From Aliamphritea hakodatensis (lineage in GTDB: Bacteria > Pseudomonadota > Gammaproteobacteria > Pseudomonadales > Balneatricaceae), in NCBI RefSeq assembly GCF_024347195.1, contig NZ_AP025281.1, positions 1,984,001 through 2,048,000 on the forward strand: a stretch of 64,000 nucleotides of DNA, written 5' to 3'. Numbering within the stretch: position 1 is the first letter of the stretch; the number at the start of each line of letters is the position of its first letter. The translations under genes and the position numbers were made by a program. Under the pieces are notes generated by a model. The model saw only the letters and a program-made list of their open reading frames with translations, did no database searches and had not been told where the DNA came from. Positions 1 to 8,766 of this stretch are shown in pieces.

Positions 1-677
1 TCATCCGGTTCCATCATTGCCAGATAGTCCAGGTTCCGCTCTTCCTGATACTTAGCCAGCTGTTCCAGAATGAAGTCCTGACGGTAATACAGAGGCTTCG
101 GGCTTTTCTGGGCCCGCTCGATCAGCTTAATCTCATCTTCAGGTGACGTTTTGATATACAGAATCAGGGTGTTTTTCGCCAGTATTTCAAATACACCCGG
201 CTCATCAATTTCGCACAGGCTGCCGGTTGAGTCATTGATAAAGTGGTTATGACCTTCAGCATGGGCTTTATCAATGAATTTCGGTACGTCGTAGGCAGAT
301 GCAATTTCTGCTTCCAGATAGAGTTTCTGGCGGCGTAAAAACTCCGGCAGTGCCAGCCCTTCTTTTTCCGGGTTACCCAGCTTGCCTAAAAATGCGGAGA
401 CCGAACTCAGGTTGTTAATGGTGACGTTGTTGCTGATGCTGATTGAGTCATTTTCCAGCAGTTCGCGCAGAAACGGCACGGTCATGGCTTTGTCGCGCAG
501 GTTGGCTTCTATATCGCTGTTCAGGTACTTGTGGCCAATCCTGTAATCTGCCGAAAAGTGGTACCAGTTTTTCTCTTCCAGAATGTTGGATATGTAGGTC
601 TTGCCTACACCGGACATCCCCATCAGGGTAACCGCTTTATTCGGGCTGGCGAGAAATTCGTCAATGTTCATACGCAT
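1..677 (-). CDS. P-loop ATPase, partial (C-terminus beyond left edge)
   Basis: The reading frame is open from an ATG at 677 to the window edge, giving about 225 residues with no stop. A Walker A motif, GMSGVGKT, sits at residues 20-27, very close to the N-terminus, as in small nucleotide kinases and chaperone-like P-loop proteins. The rest is soluble and rich in charged residues, with no membrane segment. Codon use matches the neighbouring genes, so the frame is real. I recognise it only as a P-loop NTPase; the substrate is unknown and it could be a kinase-like protein. A second ATG lies two codons downstream (671). Neither start has a strong Shine-Dalgarno sequence, so the exact start is uncertain. 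Confidence 0.75.
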   Translation of the reverse strand, partial: MRMNIDEFLASPNKAVTLMGMSGVGKTYISNILEEKNWYHFSADYRIGHKYLNSDIEANLRDKAMTVPFLRELLENDSISISNNVTINNLSSVSAFLGKLGNPEKEGLALPEFLRRQKLYLEAEIASAYDVPKFIDKAHAEGHNHFINDSTGSLCEIDEPGVFEILAKNTLILYIKTSPEDEIKLIERAQKSPKPLYYRQDFILEQLAKYQEERNLDYLAMMEPD

Positions 678-873
678 AAAGATCGTGCTCAGTTGATAGG
701 GTTGACGGTAAACCGGAAGTGACAGATAACGCAGTAAACAGTGGTGTTAAGTATCTGACGGACCGGCAAATACTATACCAAAGCGAGGGGCTGAAAAAGG
801 GAAAAATGCGACCTGCCGGCCCGATAGCACAGGGGCCACCGGTGTCTGGGTTCAGCGGTCGCAGAAACGCTGT

Positions 874-1374
874 TTAGCTGGCCTGAAGTTTAAGCGCCAG
901 CTTATTAAAGGCAAGCTTGCCTTTCTGGATGCTGTCGACTGCACGGCCATGGTAGCGTTCGTCGTTATCGTTCATGGCTTTTTTCAGATCCAGACCGATT
1001 TTCAGCACGTTTTCGAACAGGGTAAACAGCGGCAGTAGCCGTTTGCGGGCCAGATACGGTTTGTTCTGATGCAGTACGGCGGCGTAATGATTTTTCAGAT
1101 CGATATAGGCCGGGGTCCAGGTCAGGTTGCGATAAGCAACATAGCCTTCCGGGTCATTATTGGATTTGTGTTCATCGTAAGCGTTTTCAATGTCATTGAG
1201 GCTGCGTTCGTAGTCCTGCTTAAACACGCTCACAAATTCTTTGATATTCAGATCAGACAACTGAGGAATCGGGCGCACAACTTTTTCTTCCGCCGCTTCA
1301 TTGCTACAGCCGTGTAACAGCAGAATCAGACATGTCATGAAGATGCCTGCAAGGAGGCGATACGGCTGAAGCAT
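874..1374 (-). CDS. Predicted lipoprotein of unknown function
   Basis: This 166-residue protein starts with a type II signal peptide: a short basic region, a hydrophobic stretch and a lipobox ending LLHGC, with the cysteine near residue 23. It should therefore be lipid-anchored on the periplasmic side. The mature part is soluble, helical in character and rich in Lys, Asp and Asn. I do not recognise a named domain. It stands alone, downstream of nothing on its strand, with about 200 bases separating it from the ATPase gene. The function is unknown. Confidence 0.75.
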   Translation of the reverse strand: MLQPYRLLAGIFMTCLILLLHGCSNEAAEEKVVRPIPQLSDLNIKEFVSVFKQDYERSLNDIENAYDEHKSNNDPEGYVAYRNLTWTPAYIDLKNHYAAVLHQNKPYLARKRLLPLFTLFENVLKIGLDLKKAMNDNDERYHGRAVDSIQKGKLAFNKLALKLQAS

Positions 1375-1542
1375 AATTGGTTTCCATTGTACCCTGTGAT
1401 ATACCCATTTTTATCGAGTGGTAAAGAAATGAAAAGCAGTAGGTTGCCCAAATTGAGTTTTGTTCGCATTCACAGGCTTGATCTGTTGATTCAGCGCAGG
1501 GTTTACCGGGGACAGCCTTATGTGTGAAGCAGGTGGGAAATA

Positions 1543-2346
1543 ATGGACTGGCTGAGTGCTGAACCTCTGTTACGGATAGCTTTACCCGGGTTGTTATTTA
1601 TCCTGATGGCGTTCTGGGAGTGTCGCCGTCCCGCGAGAGAACTGACCGGCCACCAACGCTACCGCTGGTGCCATAACTTGCTGCTGGTAACGCTGAACAG
1701 TTTGCTGGTGCGGCTTTTAATGCCAGTGCTTCCGGTGACTGTCGCGCTGTACGCTGCCCATGAGCAGAGCGGTGTGTTTCATTTACTGGATTTACCCTAT
1801 GCTGTGAGCCTGATTGCAGGGTTGGTGTTGCTGGATCTGACGCTGTATCTGCAACACCGTCTTTTTCACCGGGTGCCGGCGCTGTGGCGCTTGCACCGGA
1901 TGCATCATGCGGATCAGGATGTGGATGTCAGTACCGGGTTGCGGTTCCACCCTTTGGAAATCCTGTTGTCGCTGCTGATAAAAATGCTGGTGGTGTGGTT
2001 ACTGGGTGTGCCGGCTGAGGCGGTGATTGCTTTCGAAGTGTTGCTCAGCGCTATGGCGGTTTTCAATCATGCCAATGTGAATTTACCACAGCCGTATGAG
2101 CGCTGGCTTCGCTGTCTGGTGGTGACGCCGGATATGCACCGGATACATCATTCAGCTGACGTGCTCGAAACCCATACAAATTTTGGCTTTAACCTGTCCT
2201 GCTGGGACCGCTGGCTGGGAAGTTACTGCAAGGATGCCCGCTCGCCGTTACGCATCGGTGTGTGTGGGCTGACGGCACCCCGGGAGCAGCGTCTTGATAA
2301 GATGCTGACCCAGCCGTTCAGGCAAATTAAATCCGGAAGTCAGTGA
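1543..2346 (+). CDS. Sterol desaturase / fatty acid hydroxylase family membrane protein
   Basis: This 267-residue integral membrane protein has the histidine boxes of the di-iron fatty acid hydroxylase superfamily (PF04116): HRLFH, HRMHH and, near the C-terminus, HRIHH. Several hydrophobic segments surround the boxes, which would place the di-iron site at the cytoplasmic face. Members hydroxylate or desaturate lipids, sterols or carotenoids using O2; the substrate cannot be read from the sequence. The ATG at 1543 follows an AGGTGGG ribosome site. The gene meets phaC tail to tail with a 7-base overlap (2340-2346). No lipid or carotenoid genes adjoin it, so its role is open. Confidence 0.88.
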   Translation: MDWLSAEPLLRIALPGLLFILMAFWECRRPARELTGHQRYRWCHNLLLVTLNSLLVRLLMPVLPVTVALYAAHEQSGVFHLLDLPYAVSLIAGLVLLDLTLYLQHRLFHRVPALWRLHRMHHADQDVDVSTGLRFHPLEILLSLLIKMLVVWLLGVPAEAVIAFEVLLSAMAVFNHANVNLPQPYERWLRCLVVTPDMHRIHHSADVLETHTNFGFNLSCWDRWLGSYCKDARSPLRIGVCGLTAPREQRLDKMLTQPFRQIKSGSQ

Positions 2347-3410
2347 TCGCGTTCGGTTAACCACTGGCTGACAGCAGGGGCTAGGGTTTGCCGGGATTTT
2401 TGCGAAACAAACACGCCTATATGGCCGGAGCGTATTTCCAGTTCCCGGTAGTCGCTGCTGGCCGTCAGACCTTGCAGTGCCTTTGAAGCGGCTGGCGGGA
2501 CCAGGTGGTCGTAGCTGCCGTATACATTCAGAATGGGTTGCTGAATCTGTTTCAGGTTTACCTGCCGGTCGCCGACCCGGACAGTGTTGTGTATTAAGCC
2601 GTTGCTTTTGAAAAATTGAGTGACAAATTCCCGGAACATTTCACCGGCCTGATCAGGGCTGTCATTAATCCATTTTTCCATTCTGAGAAACCCGGCGGCC
2701 TGTTCTTCAGTGGCACACTGGCCCGGCATGTTGAGGTATTTCTGCAGGCTCAGGCGCATCGGCATCAGCGCGGCGTAAGCATCATTGAGCATTTGTCCGG
2801 GTATGTTACCCAGGGTATCAACCATCAGGTCTACGTCTGTTTTCTGAATCAGGTGGCTGAGCATGTTCCCGGGGGTGTGGAAGTCAACCGGGGTGACCAT
2901 GGTGATGAGGTTTTTTATATTGTCCGGCTGCAGGGCGGTGTAGCTCAGACTCAGGCAGCCGCCCTGACAAATGCCCAGCAGGTTGATTCGGGGCTGGCCA
3001 CTGTGCCGTTTAACCTGTTCAGCACAGGTGTGCAGGTAGCCGTTTATATAGTCATCCATATCCAGAAAACAGTCGGCGGCATCAGGGTAACCCCAGTCGA
3101 TCAGATATACCGGAATGCCACTGGCCGTCAGGCGGGCAATGAAAGAGCGCTGTTCATCCAGATCCAGCATGTAGGGGCGGTTGACCAGTGCGTAGCAGAT
3201 CAGCAGGGGTGTCTGGCAGCTGTCTGCCACCTGTGACCGGTATTTATACAGGCGGAGTTTATCTTCTGTATATATGCAGTCTTTGGGAGTAGGACCTGTG
3301 TCACAGTCGGTCAGTGACTGCAGGGTGCGGTAGCTGTCCGCCAGTTGCCGGTTGAACTGGCTGATTTCGGTTGCGATCTGTTGGGCAGTAAAGAATTTGT
3401 GGGTCATCAC
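2340..3410 (-). CDS. phaC: Class III poly(3-hydroxyalkanoate) synthase subunit PhaC
   Basis: PhaC polymerises (R)-3-hydroxyacyl-CoA into polyhydroxyalkanoate at the granule surface. At 356 residues it has the short length of class III PhaC, which needs PhaE. The alpha/beta-hydrolase lipase-like box GICQGG places the nucleophile at Cys148; Asp301 (GSYDH) and His330 (SGHIG) complete the triad. The start ATGATG at 3410 overlaps the phaE stop by four bases, so the two are translationally coupled. No phaA, phaB, phasin or depolymerase gene is in the window, so monomer supply must be encoded elsewhere. The assignment is firm from the motif set and from the neighbouring phaE. Confidence 0.93.
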   Translation of the reverse strand: MMTHKFFTAQQIATEISQFNRQLADSYRTLQSLTDCDTGPTPKDCIYTEDKLRLYKYRSQVADSCQTPLLICYALVNRPYMLDLDEQRSFIARLTASGIPVYLIDWGYPDAADCFLDMDDYINGYLHTCAEQVKRHSGQPRINLLGICQGGCLSLSYTALQPDNIKNLITMVTPVDFHTPGNMLSHLIQKTDVDLMVDTLGNIPGQMLNDAYAALMPMRLSLQKYLNMPGQCATEEQAAGFLRMEKWINDSPDQAGEMFREFVTQFFKSNGLIHNTVRVGDRQVNLKQIQQPILNVYGSYDHLVPPAASKALQGLTASSDYRELEIRSGHIGVFVSQKSRQTLAPAVSQWLTERDH

Positions 3411-4351
3411 TGTTGTCCTGCCGTGTCAGTACCGTCGCTGTTTGCAAACCGGGCTTCGAGCTGGCTGAGCCGTTGTTCCAGTTGTGTGATGGTCTGTTGC
3501 TGAGCTTTAACCTGTTTACGTAACAGGTGTTGCTGCTTCAGGCTTTGCCGGTAGTCCTGCTGGCTGACGAATCCCGGCATTAACCGCTGAGTGTTGTCCG
3601 GCTGGCAAAGCGACTGTTGCAGGCTGATGATTTTCAGCAAACTGTTGTTAAACGCTGCGTGGGTACTTTGGTACTCCGGCGTATACACTTGCCGGGCGTA
3701 CGCCTGTTCGTAACAGTCAGTCCACTGATCCAGTAGCTGCTTAAGGCTTTCCGGCGGCTGTTTCTGCAGCAGGTCGCGGAGGTTGTCGGTGGTGGCCTGA
3801 AGAATTCCCTGATGCTGAGTATTTAAAGCGGAGAAGGCGTTCCGGCAGGACTTACAGTGTTCGTGGAATGTTTTCAGCTGCGCTTTGTGTGTCTGGCTGA
3901 TCAGATTATCGGGCAGGCTGTCTGCCTGTTCGTTAAGCTGCCGGAAGTAATCGTCCAGCGCCTTTTGCCATGCCTGCAGTGATTGCTGGTTTTGTGGTTT
4001 CAGCAGGCTGCTCAGTTGCCAGTTTTTTGCTAACAGGCTGCCGGCTTTTTCTTCCAGTAACGCCTGTAAACCGCTGATCAGTGTCTGCAATGTGTCGCTG
4101 CTGTTGTCCGGGCCGGCCTGACGGGTTGCAAAGTCCCTGTACAGATCAGCAAATTCGGCAGCCAGCTGCTGATTCTGACTGAGCAGCTGTGTGAGGCTGT
4201 CGCTGTGTGTTTCAGATTCATAGGGGTTGTCGTGCATAAATGACTGCCAGCCTGAAACCGGCGGGGCATTTTGGCCTGCCTGCAGTGCTTCCCAGAATGC
4301 CTGCTGCTGTTCCAGCCAGAGGTCGGTTGGCGTTTGGCCTGCTTTGGTCAT
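3407..4351 (-). CDS. phaE: Class III PHA synthase subunit PhaE
   Basis: This 314-residue partner of PhaC is needed for activity and stability of the class III synthase complex. It is hydrophilic and largely helical, with many Gln and Leu residues, and ends in a heptad-rich segment (about residues 270-305) that looks like a coiled coil. No catalytic motif is expected in this subunit. It overlaps phaC by four bases and is preceded by AAGGAAG in front of its ATG. A 56-base gap separates it from the upstream LysR gene on the same strand, so LysR-phaE-phaC could be one transcript. The call rests on position next to phaC, size and composition. Confidence 0.88.
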   Translation of the reverse strand: MTKAGQTPTDLWLEQQQAFWEALQAGQNAPPVSGWQSFMHDNPYESETHSDSLTQLLSQNQQLAAEFADLYRDFATRQAGPDNSSDTLQTLISGLQALLEEKAGSLLAKNWQLSSLLKPQNQQSLQAWQKALDDYFRQLNEQADSLPDNLISQTHKAQLKTFHEHCKSCRNAFSALNTQHQGILQATTDNLRDLLQKQPPESLKQLLDQWTDCYEQAYARQVYTPEYQSTHAAFNNSLLKIISLQQSLCQPDNTQRLMPGFVSQQDYRQSLKQQHLLRKQVKAQQQTITQLEQRLSQLEARFANSDGTDTAGQQ

Positions 4352-4407
4352 TACTGGGCTTCCTTTTAAGCACGGTTGATTGTTTAGCTTAACGAATTCA
4401 GCGAGCC

Positions 4408-5283
4408 TTAGGTACTGCTGTTCGCTTCCAGCATTTCGATGAAACGCTGGGCGGCCTTGCTCAGGGTGCGTTCCTTATGGCTTATATAGCCGAGTTGGCG
4501 GCTGACCGGGGGAGCATCAACATTCAGTACGCTGAGATCCCGGTTTATCATGGTGTCCGGGAGCAGGCTCCAGCCCAGCCCGATTGTCACCATCATGCGG
4601 ATGGTATCCAGATAGTTGGTGGACATGGCTGTTTTCAGTCGCAGTTCCGGATGGCTGAACTGCTGGGCGGCAATTTGCCGGGTGAAAGTGGCTGATCCGG
4701 AGAGTATCGCGTTATAGGCGGTCAGTTCTTCCAGGCTGACGCTGGGCTTGCCGGCCAGTGGATGGTCCGGGCTGACCACGTAGCGCAGCGGATCATCCCA
4801 GACCTTTTGCGCATGGATCTGTTTATGGGGCTGGGGGGATAATGTGATCAGCGCCAGTTCAAGGTCGCCTTTCAGGACCCCTTCGTAGGCAATTTCTGAC
4901 GCATCAAAGCGCAGGTCCAGATCCACTTCCGGGCATTCTTTGGTGAAGCGGCGCAGTACCGGGGGCAGCCTGTGCAGACTGATATGGTGGCTGGCGGCCA
5001 TCGACAGGTTGCCGCTGACCTGCCCCTGCAGGTCGTGCAGTGAACGTTTGGCATCCTGCAGCTGGCGCAGTATCTGCCGGGCCTGGGGCAGTAATGTGTT
5101 GCCGGCTTCAGTGAGGCTGACTTTACGGCCAATGCGGTCGAACAGCTTGCTGTCCAGCTGTTCTTCTAACAGGGCGATGCGTTTGCTGATGGCTGACTGA
5201 GTCAGAAACAGCTGTTCTGCTGCGAGGGAAAATGACTCCTTGTCGGCAACGGTGACGAAGGCTTGCAGGCTGTTACTGTCCAT
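4408..5283 (-). CDS. LysR-family regulator, divergent from leuCDB
   Basis: This 291-residue LysR-type regulator has an N-terminal winged helix-turn-helix (residues 1-60, with AAEQLFLTQSAISKRI as the recognition region) and a periplasmic-binding-like effector domain from about residue 90. It is transcribed away from leuC, the arrangement typical of a LysR protein that controls the facing operon. A T-N11-A dyad (ATTCC-N5-GGAAT, 5329-5343) lies between them and fits a LysR binding site. The gene also sits 56 bases upstream of phaE on the same strand, so PHA synthesis is an alternative target. The effector is unknown. Confidence 0.88.
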   Translation of the reverse strand: MDSNSLQAFVTVADKESFSLAAEQLFLTQSAISKRIALLEEQLDSKLFDRIGRKVSLTEAGNTLLPQARQILRQLQDAKRSLHDLQGQVSGNLSMAASHHISLHRLPPVLRRFTKECPEVDLDLRFDASEIAYEGVLKGDLELALITLSPQPHKQIHAQKVWDDPLRYVVSPDHPLAGKPSVSLEELTAYNAILSGSATFTRQIAAQQFSHPELRLKTAMSTNYLDTIRMMVTIGLGWSLLPDTMINRDLSVLNVDAPPVSRQLGYISHKERTLSKAAQRFIEMLEANSST

Positions 5284-5328
5284 GGGAATTCCGGCAGAAA
5301 AAAGATGCTCATGGGATCAGTATTTTCT

Positions 5329-5343
5329 ATTCCTGATGGGAAT
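5329..5343. promoter_or_regulatory. Candidate LysR box upstream of leuC
   Basis: The sequence ATTCC-TGATG-GGAAT is a perfect interrupted dyad that meets the LysR T-N11-A rule. Its centre lies about 65 bases before the predicted leuC transcription start, the usual recognition-site position for LysR activators. It sits in the intergenic region shared by leuC and the divergent LysR gene. Binding is inferred, not shown. Confidence 0.55.
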
Positions 5344-5365
5344 GCAATCTATAAAAAATATGAAT

Positions 5366-5394
5366 TTGTTTTATCAGAAACCTTGCACTAGGAT
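5366..5394 (+). promoter_or_regulatory. Predicted sigma-70 promoter of leuC
   Basis: TTGTTT (5366-5371) and TAGGAT (5389-5394) are separated by exactly 17 bases, so a start near 5401 is likely. Both hexamers are poor matches to consensus, which suits an activator-dependent promoter. The leader to leuC is about 145 bases and contains a GCCCG/CGGGC hairpin at 5474-5490. No leucine-rich leader peptide was found. Confidence 0.45.
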
Positions 5395-5544
5395 ATGCGC
5401 TATCCAAGGAGTCTTTCCCGCAGAGCGGGTCCTGAATCAGGGCGTTTTCTGTGCTGTATTAAAGACTTTATAAAGCCCGCAGCAGACGGGCAGCAATGAC
5501 ATAATTAGGTTCGGAAGTGAGCCTGATGCCGACAGGAGCTAAAC

Positions 5545-6966
5545 ATGGCTGGCAAGACGTTATATGACAAGTTGTTCGAGCAACACCTGGTCCGCATGAA
5601 TGAAGACGGCAGTGCGTTAATTTATATTGACCGTCAGGTACTGCACGAAGTGACTTCACCACAGGCATTTGAGGGGCTGCGTATTGCCGGCCGTCAGCCG
5701 TGGCGGATTGATGCGAACATCGCGACCCCGGACCATAACGTACCGACTACGGAGCGTTCCGGTGGTGTGGAAGAGATTGTTGATCCGGTGTCTAAGATTC
5801 AGGTGAAAACCCTGGATGAGAACTGTGATGATTTCGGCATTCTGGAATTTAAAATGAACGATCAGCGTCAGGGTATCGTTCACGTAATGGCGCCTGAACA
5901 GGGGGCTATTTTACCGGGTGTAACCGCCGTTTGCGGTGATTCCCATACTGCAACCCTGGGTGCGCTGGGTGCGCTGGCGCACGGTATCGGTACGTCTGAG
6001 GTTGAGCACGTGCTGGCAACCCAGTGTCTGATTACCAAGAAAATGAAGAACATGCTGGTTCGCGTTGATGGCGAACTGGGTATGGGGGTGACGCCAAAGG
6101 ATGTCATCCTGCACATTATCGGTGTTATCGGCACGGCTGGTGGTACCGGCTATGCGATTGAGTTTGGCGGTGATGTATTCCGTAACATGACGATGGAAGG
6201 CCGGATGACGGTCAGTAACATGGCGATTGAAGCCGGTGCTCGTGTGGGACTGGTGGCAGTGGACCAGACCACGGTTGATTACGTTGAAGGCCGTCCTTTT
6301 GCGCCAAAAGGTGCGCAGTGGGATGCGGCGGTTGCTGCCTGGCAGGATCTGGTCTCTGATGCGGATGCAGAGTTTGATGAGGTGGTTGAAATTAAAGCCG
6401 CTGATATTGAACCGCAGGTTACCTGGGGCACGTCACCGGAGATGGTGGTAGGTGTTTCTGAGCTGGTGCCGAATCCTTCAAATGAAGCGGACCCGGTTAA
6501 AGTTGACGGCATTGAGCGTGCGCTGAAGTATATGGGGCTGGATGCTGATCAGAAGATTACGGATATCCAGCTGGACCGCGTGTTTATCGGTTCGTGCACC
6601 AATTCCCGGATCGAAGATTTACGGGATGCTGCGAAGGTTGTTGAAGGCCGTAAAGTCGCCGGTAACATTATTCAGGCACTGGTGGTGCCGGGTTCCGGTC
6701 TGGTGAAAGAGCAGGCGGAAGCGGAAGGTCTGCATAAGATCTTTACGGAAGCGGGCCTTGAATGGCGCGAGCCGGGCTGTTCTATGTGTCTGGCGATGAA
6801 CCCGGATAAGTTAGGTGCCGGTGAGCATTGTGCCTCTACCTCTAACCGTAACTTTGAAGGCCGTCAGGGCTTTGGTGGCCGTACCCATCTGGTGAGCCCG
6901 GCGATGGCTGCAGCAGCAGCGATTGCAGGTCACTTTGTAGACGTTCGTGAAATGGTTAAGGCATAA
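5545..6966 (+). CDS. leuC: 3-isopropylmalate dehydratase large subunit LeuC
   Basis: LeuC is the large, [4Fe-4S]-carrying subunit of isopropylmalate isomerase, which converts 2- to 3-isopropylmalate in leucine synthesis. The 473 residues match the family length. The cluster ligands are the Cys of GSCTNSR and the two Cys of EPGCSMCLAMN, and the early CGDSHTATLGA motif is intact. An AGGAG site sits correctly before the ATG at 5545. leuD follows after 12 bases and leuB after that, so leuCDB form one operon. leuA is not adjacent. Confidence 0.97.
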   Translation: MAGKTLYDKLFEQHLVRMNEDGSALIYIDRQVLHEVTSPQAFEGLRIAGRQPWRIDANIATPDHNVPTTERSGGVEEIVDPVSKIQVKTLDENCDDFGILEFKMNDQRQGIVHVMAPEQGAILPGVTAVCGDSHTATLGALGALAHGIGTSEVEHVLATQCLITKKMKNMLVRVDGELGMGVTPKDVILHIIGVIGTAGGTGYAIEFGGDVFRNMTMEGRMTVSNMAIEAGARVGLVAVDQTTVDYVEGRPFAPKGAQWDAAVAAWQDLVSDADAEFDEVVEIKAADIEPQVTWGTSPEMVVGVSELVPNPSNEADPVKVDGIERALKYMGLDADQKITDIQLDRVFIGSCTNSRIEDLRDAAKVVEGRKVAGNIIQALVVPGSGLVKEQAEAEGLHKIFTEAGLEWREPGCSMCLAMNPDKLGAGEHCASTSNRNFEGRQGFGGRTHLVSPAMAAAAAIAGHFVDVREMVKA

Positions 6967-6978
6967 GGGGAAGCAATC

Positions 6979-7626
6979 ATGAGAAAGTTTAATCAGCACA
7001 GCGGGATTGCCGTACCTTTAGACCGTGCCAACGTTGACACGGATATGATCATCCCGAAGCAGTTTCTGAAGTCCATCAAGCGTTCCGGCTTTGGTCCGAA
7101 CCTGTTTGATGAGTTGCGCTACCTTGATGAAGGTTTACCTGATCAGGATTGCAGCGGCCGTCCGGTGAATGAAGAGTTTGTACTGAACCTGCCCCGCTAT
7201 AAAGGTGCCAGCGTATTACTGGCCCGGGAAAACTTTGGTTGTGGTTCAAGCCGTGAGCACGCGCCGTGGGCGCTGGATGACTACGGTTTCCGTTCGGTGA
7301 TTGCACCGAGCTTTGCAGAAATTTTCTATAACAACTGCTTTAAGAACGGTTTATTGCCAATCGTCCTGAGCGAAGCACAGGTTGATCAGCTGTTCACTGA
7401 AGTTGCTGCGAATGAAGGCTATGAACTGACCGTTGATCTTGAGCGTCAGGTGGTTGTCACGCCGTCCGGTGCTGAAATGGCATTTGAAATTGACGATTTC
7501 CGTAAGCATTGTTTGCTGAACGGTCTGGATGATATTGGTCTGACGTTGCAGCATGCTGATGATATCCGTGCTTATGAAGCCAAAGCCCGCGCCGCAAGCC
7601 CGTGGTTGTTTGACGCGATCCGTTAA
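6979..7626 (+). CDS. leuD: 3-isopropylmalate dehydratase small subunit LeuD
   Basis: LeuD is the swivelling small subunit that completes the LeuC active site. The 215-residue protein carries the NFGCGSSREHAPWAL motif that contacts substrate, and starts with the typical pattern around IAVPLDRANVDTD. It lies 12 bases downstream of leuC. A 57-base gap with a strong hairpin (7637-7662) separates it from leuB and may act as a processing or stabilising element that adjusts the ratio of isomerase to LeuB. Confidence 0.96.
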   Translation: MRKFNQHSGIAVPLDRANVDTDMIIPKQFLKSIKRSGFGPNLFDELRYLDEGLPDQDCSGRPVNEEFVLNLPRYKGASVLLARENFGCGSSREHAPWALDDYGFRSVIAPSFAEIFYNNCFKNGLLPIVLSEAQVDQLFTEVAANEGYELTVDLERQVVVTPSGAEMAFEIDDFRKHCLLNGLDDIGLTLQHADDIRAYEAKARAASPWLFDAIR

Positions 7627-7636
7627 CAGAATTTAT

Positions 7637-7662
7637 AAAGCAGCTGAGGTGTCGGCTGCTTT
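7637..7662 (+). other. Intercistronic hairpin between leuD and leuB
   Basis: AAAGCAGC...GCTGCTTT pairs perfectly over 8 bp, extends through a U.G wobble and two more pairs, and closes on a GGTG loop. No T-run beyond TTTC follows, so it is more likely an mRNA stability or processing hairpin than a terminator. It ends about 20 bases before the leuB start. Confidence 0.6.
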
Positions 7663-7683
7663 CGAGATTGGAAAGGTTAAAGA

Positions 7684-8766
7684 ATGTCTAAGAATGTTTT
7701 GATTTTGCCGGGTGACGGCATTGGTCCGGAAATTGTGGCTGAAGCCCGCCGTGTACTTGAACTGGTAAATGCGCAGGATAATCTGGCGCTGGAATTATTT
7801 GAAGCGCGTGTAGGCGGCTGTGCGATTGATGCGGACGGCGTGCCATTACCGGAAGCGACGCTGAATGCAGCTAAAGATGCCGATGCAATCCTGCTGGGTG
7901 CAGTCGGTGGCCCGAAATGGGATACCAATCCTGACTTCCAGATTCGTCCGGAAAAGGGTCTGTTGGGTATCCGCTCTAATCTGGAACTGTTTGGTAACCT
8001 GCGTCCGGCGATTCTGTATCCGCAACTGGCGGATGCGTCTTCACTGAAGCCTGAGATTGTTGCCGGTCTGGATATTCTGATTGTGCGTGAACTGACCGGC
8101 GGTATTTATTTCGGTCAGCCACGGGGTGTGCGTGAGAAAGAAGGCGGTATCCGTGAAGGCTACAATACCTATGTCTATGACGAAAACGAAATCCGCCGGA
8201 TCGGCCGGGTAGCATTTGAAGCGGCCCGTGCCCGTGATAAGCGTCTGTGCTCTGTTGATAAAGCTAACGTACTGGAAGTTACCGTACTGTGGCGCGAAAT
8301 CATGGATGAGCTGTCCAAAGAATATCCGGATGTTGAGCTGAGCCACATGTACGTGGATAACGCAGCCATGCAGCTGGTCCGTGCGCCCAAGCAGTTTGAT
8401 GTGATGGTGACCGGCAACATGTTTGGTGACATTCTGTCTGATGCTGCAGCGATGCTGACCGGTTCAATCGGTATGCTGCCGTCTGCTTCGCTGGATGAAA
8501 GCGGTAAGGGTATGTATGAGCCGTGCCACGGTTCTGCACCGGATATCGCCGGTCAGGGCATTGCCAACCCGCTGGCAACGATTCTGTCTGCGGCAATGAT
8601 GCTGCGTTACTCTCTGAATGCCGGTGAAACGGCAGACCGCATTGAAGCGGCTGTCAGCACAGTACTGGATCAGAACCTGCGGACCGCTGATATCTGGTCT
8701 GACGGTATGACTAAGGTAAGCACCAGCGAAATGGGTGATGCCGTGGTGGCTGCCCTGCAGGCATAA
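7684..8766 (+). CDS. leuB: 3-isopropylmalate dehydrogenase LeuB
   Basis: LeuB oxidises and decarboxylates 3-isopropylmalate with NAD+ to 2-oxoisocaproate, the third specific step of leucine synthesis. The 360 residues match the family. Seen motifs include the N-terminal PGDGIGPEI, the substrate-binding RELTGGIYFG and the nucleotide-site GSAPDIAGQGIANP. It is the last gene of leuCDB. A run of about 300 bases with several hairpins follows before asd, so asd probably has its own promoter or attenuated read-through. Confidence 0.97.
   Translation: MSKNVLILPGDGIGPEIVAEARRVLELVNAQDNLALELFEARVGGCAIDADGVPLPEATLNAAKDADAILLGAVGGPKWDTNPDFQIRPEKGLLGIRSNLELFGNLRPAILYPQLADASSLKPEIVAGLDILIVRELTGGIYFGQPRGVREKEGGIREGYNTYVYDENEIRRIGRVAFEAARARDKRLCSVDKANVLEVTVLWREIMDELSKEYPDVELSHMYVDNAAMQLVRAPKQFDVMVTGNMFGDILSDAAAMLTGSIGMLPSASLDESGKGMYEPCHGSAPDIAGQGIANPLATILSAAMMLRYSLNAGETADRIEAAVSTVLDQNLRTADIWSDGMTKVSTSEMGDAVVAALQA

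Noticed and set aside
5284..5544. Leucine attenuator with leader peptide before leuC
   Set aside because: The only short frames have no run of leucine codons, and no terminator/antiterminator pair was seen.
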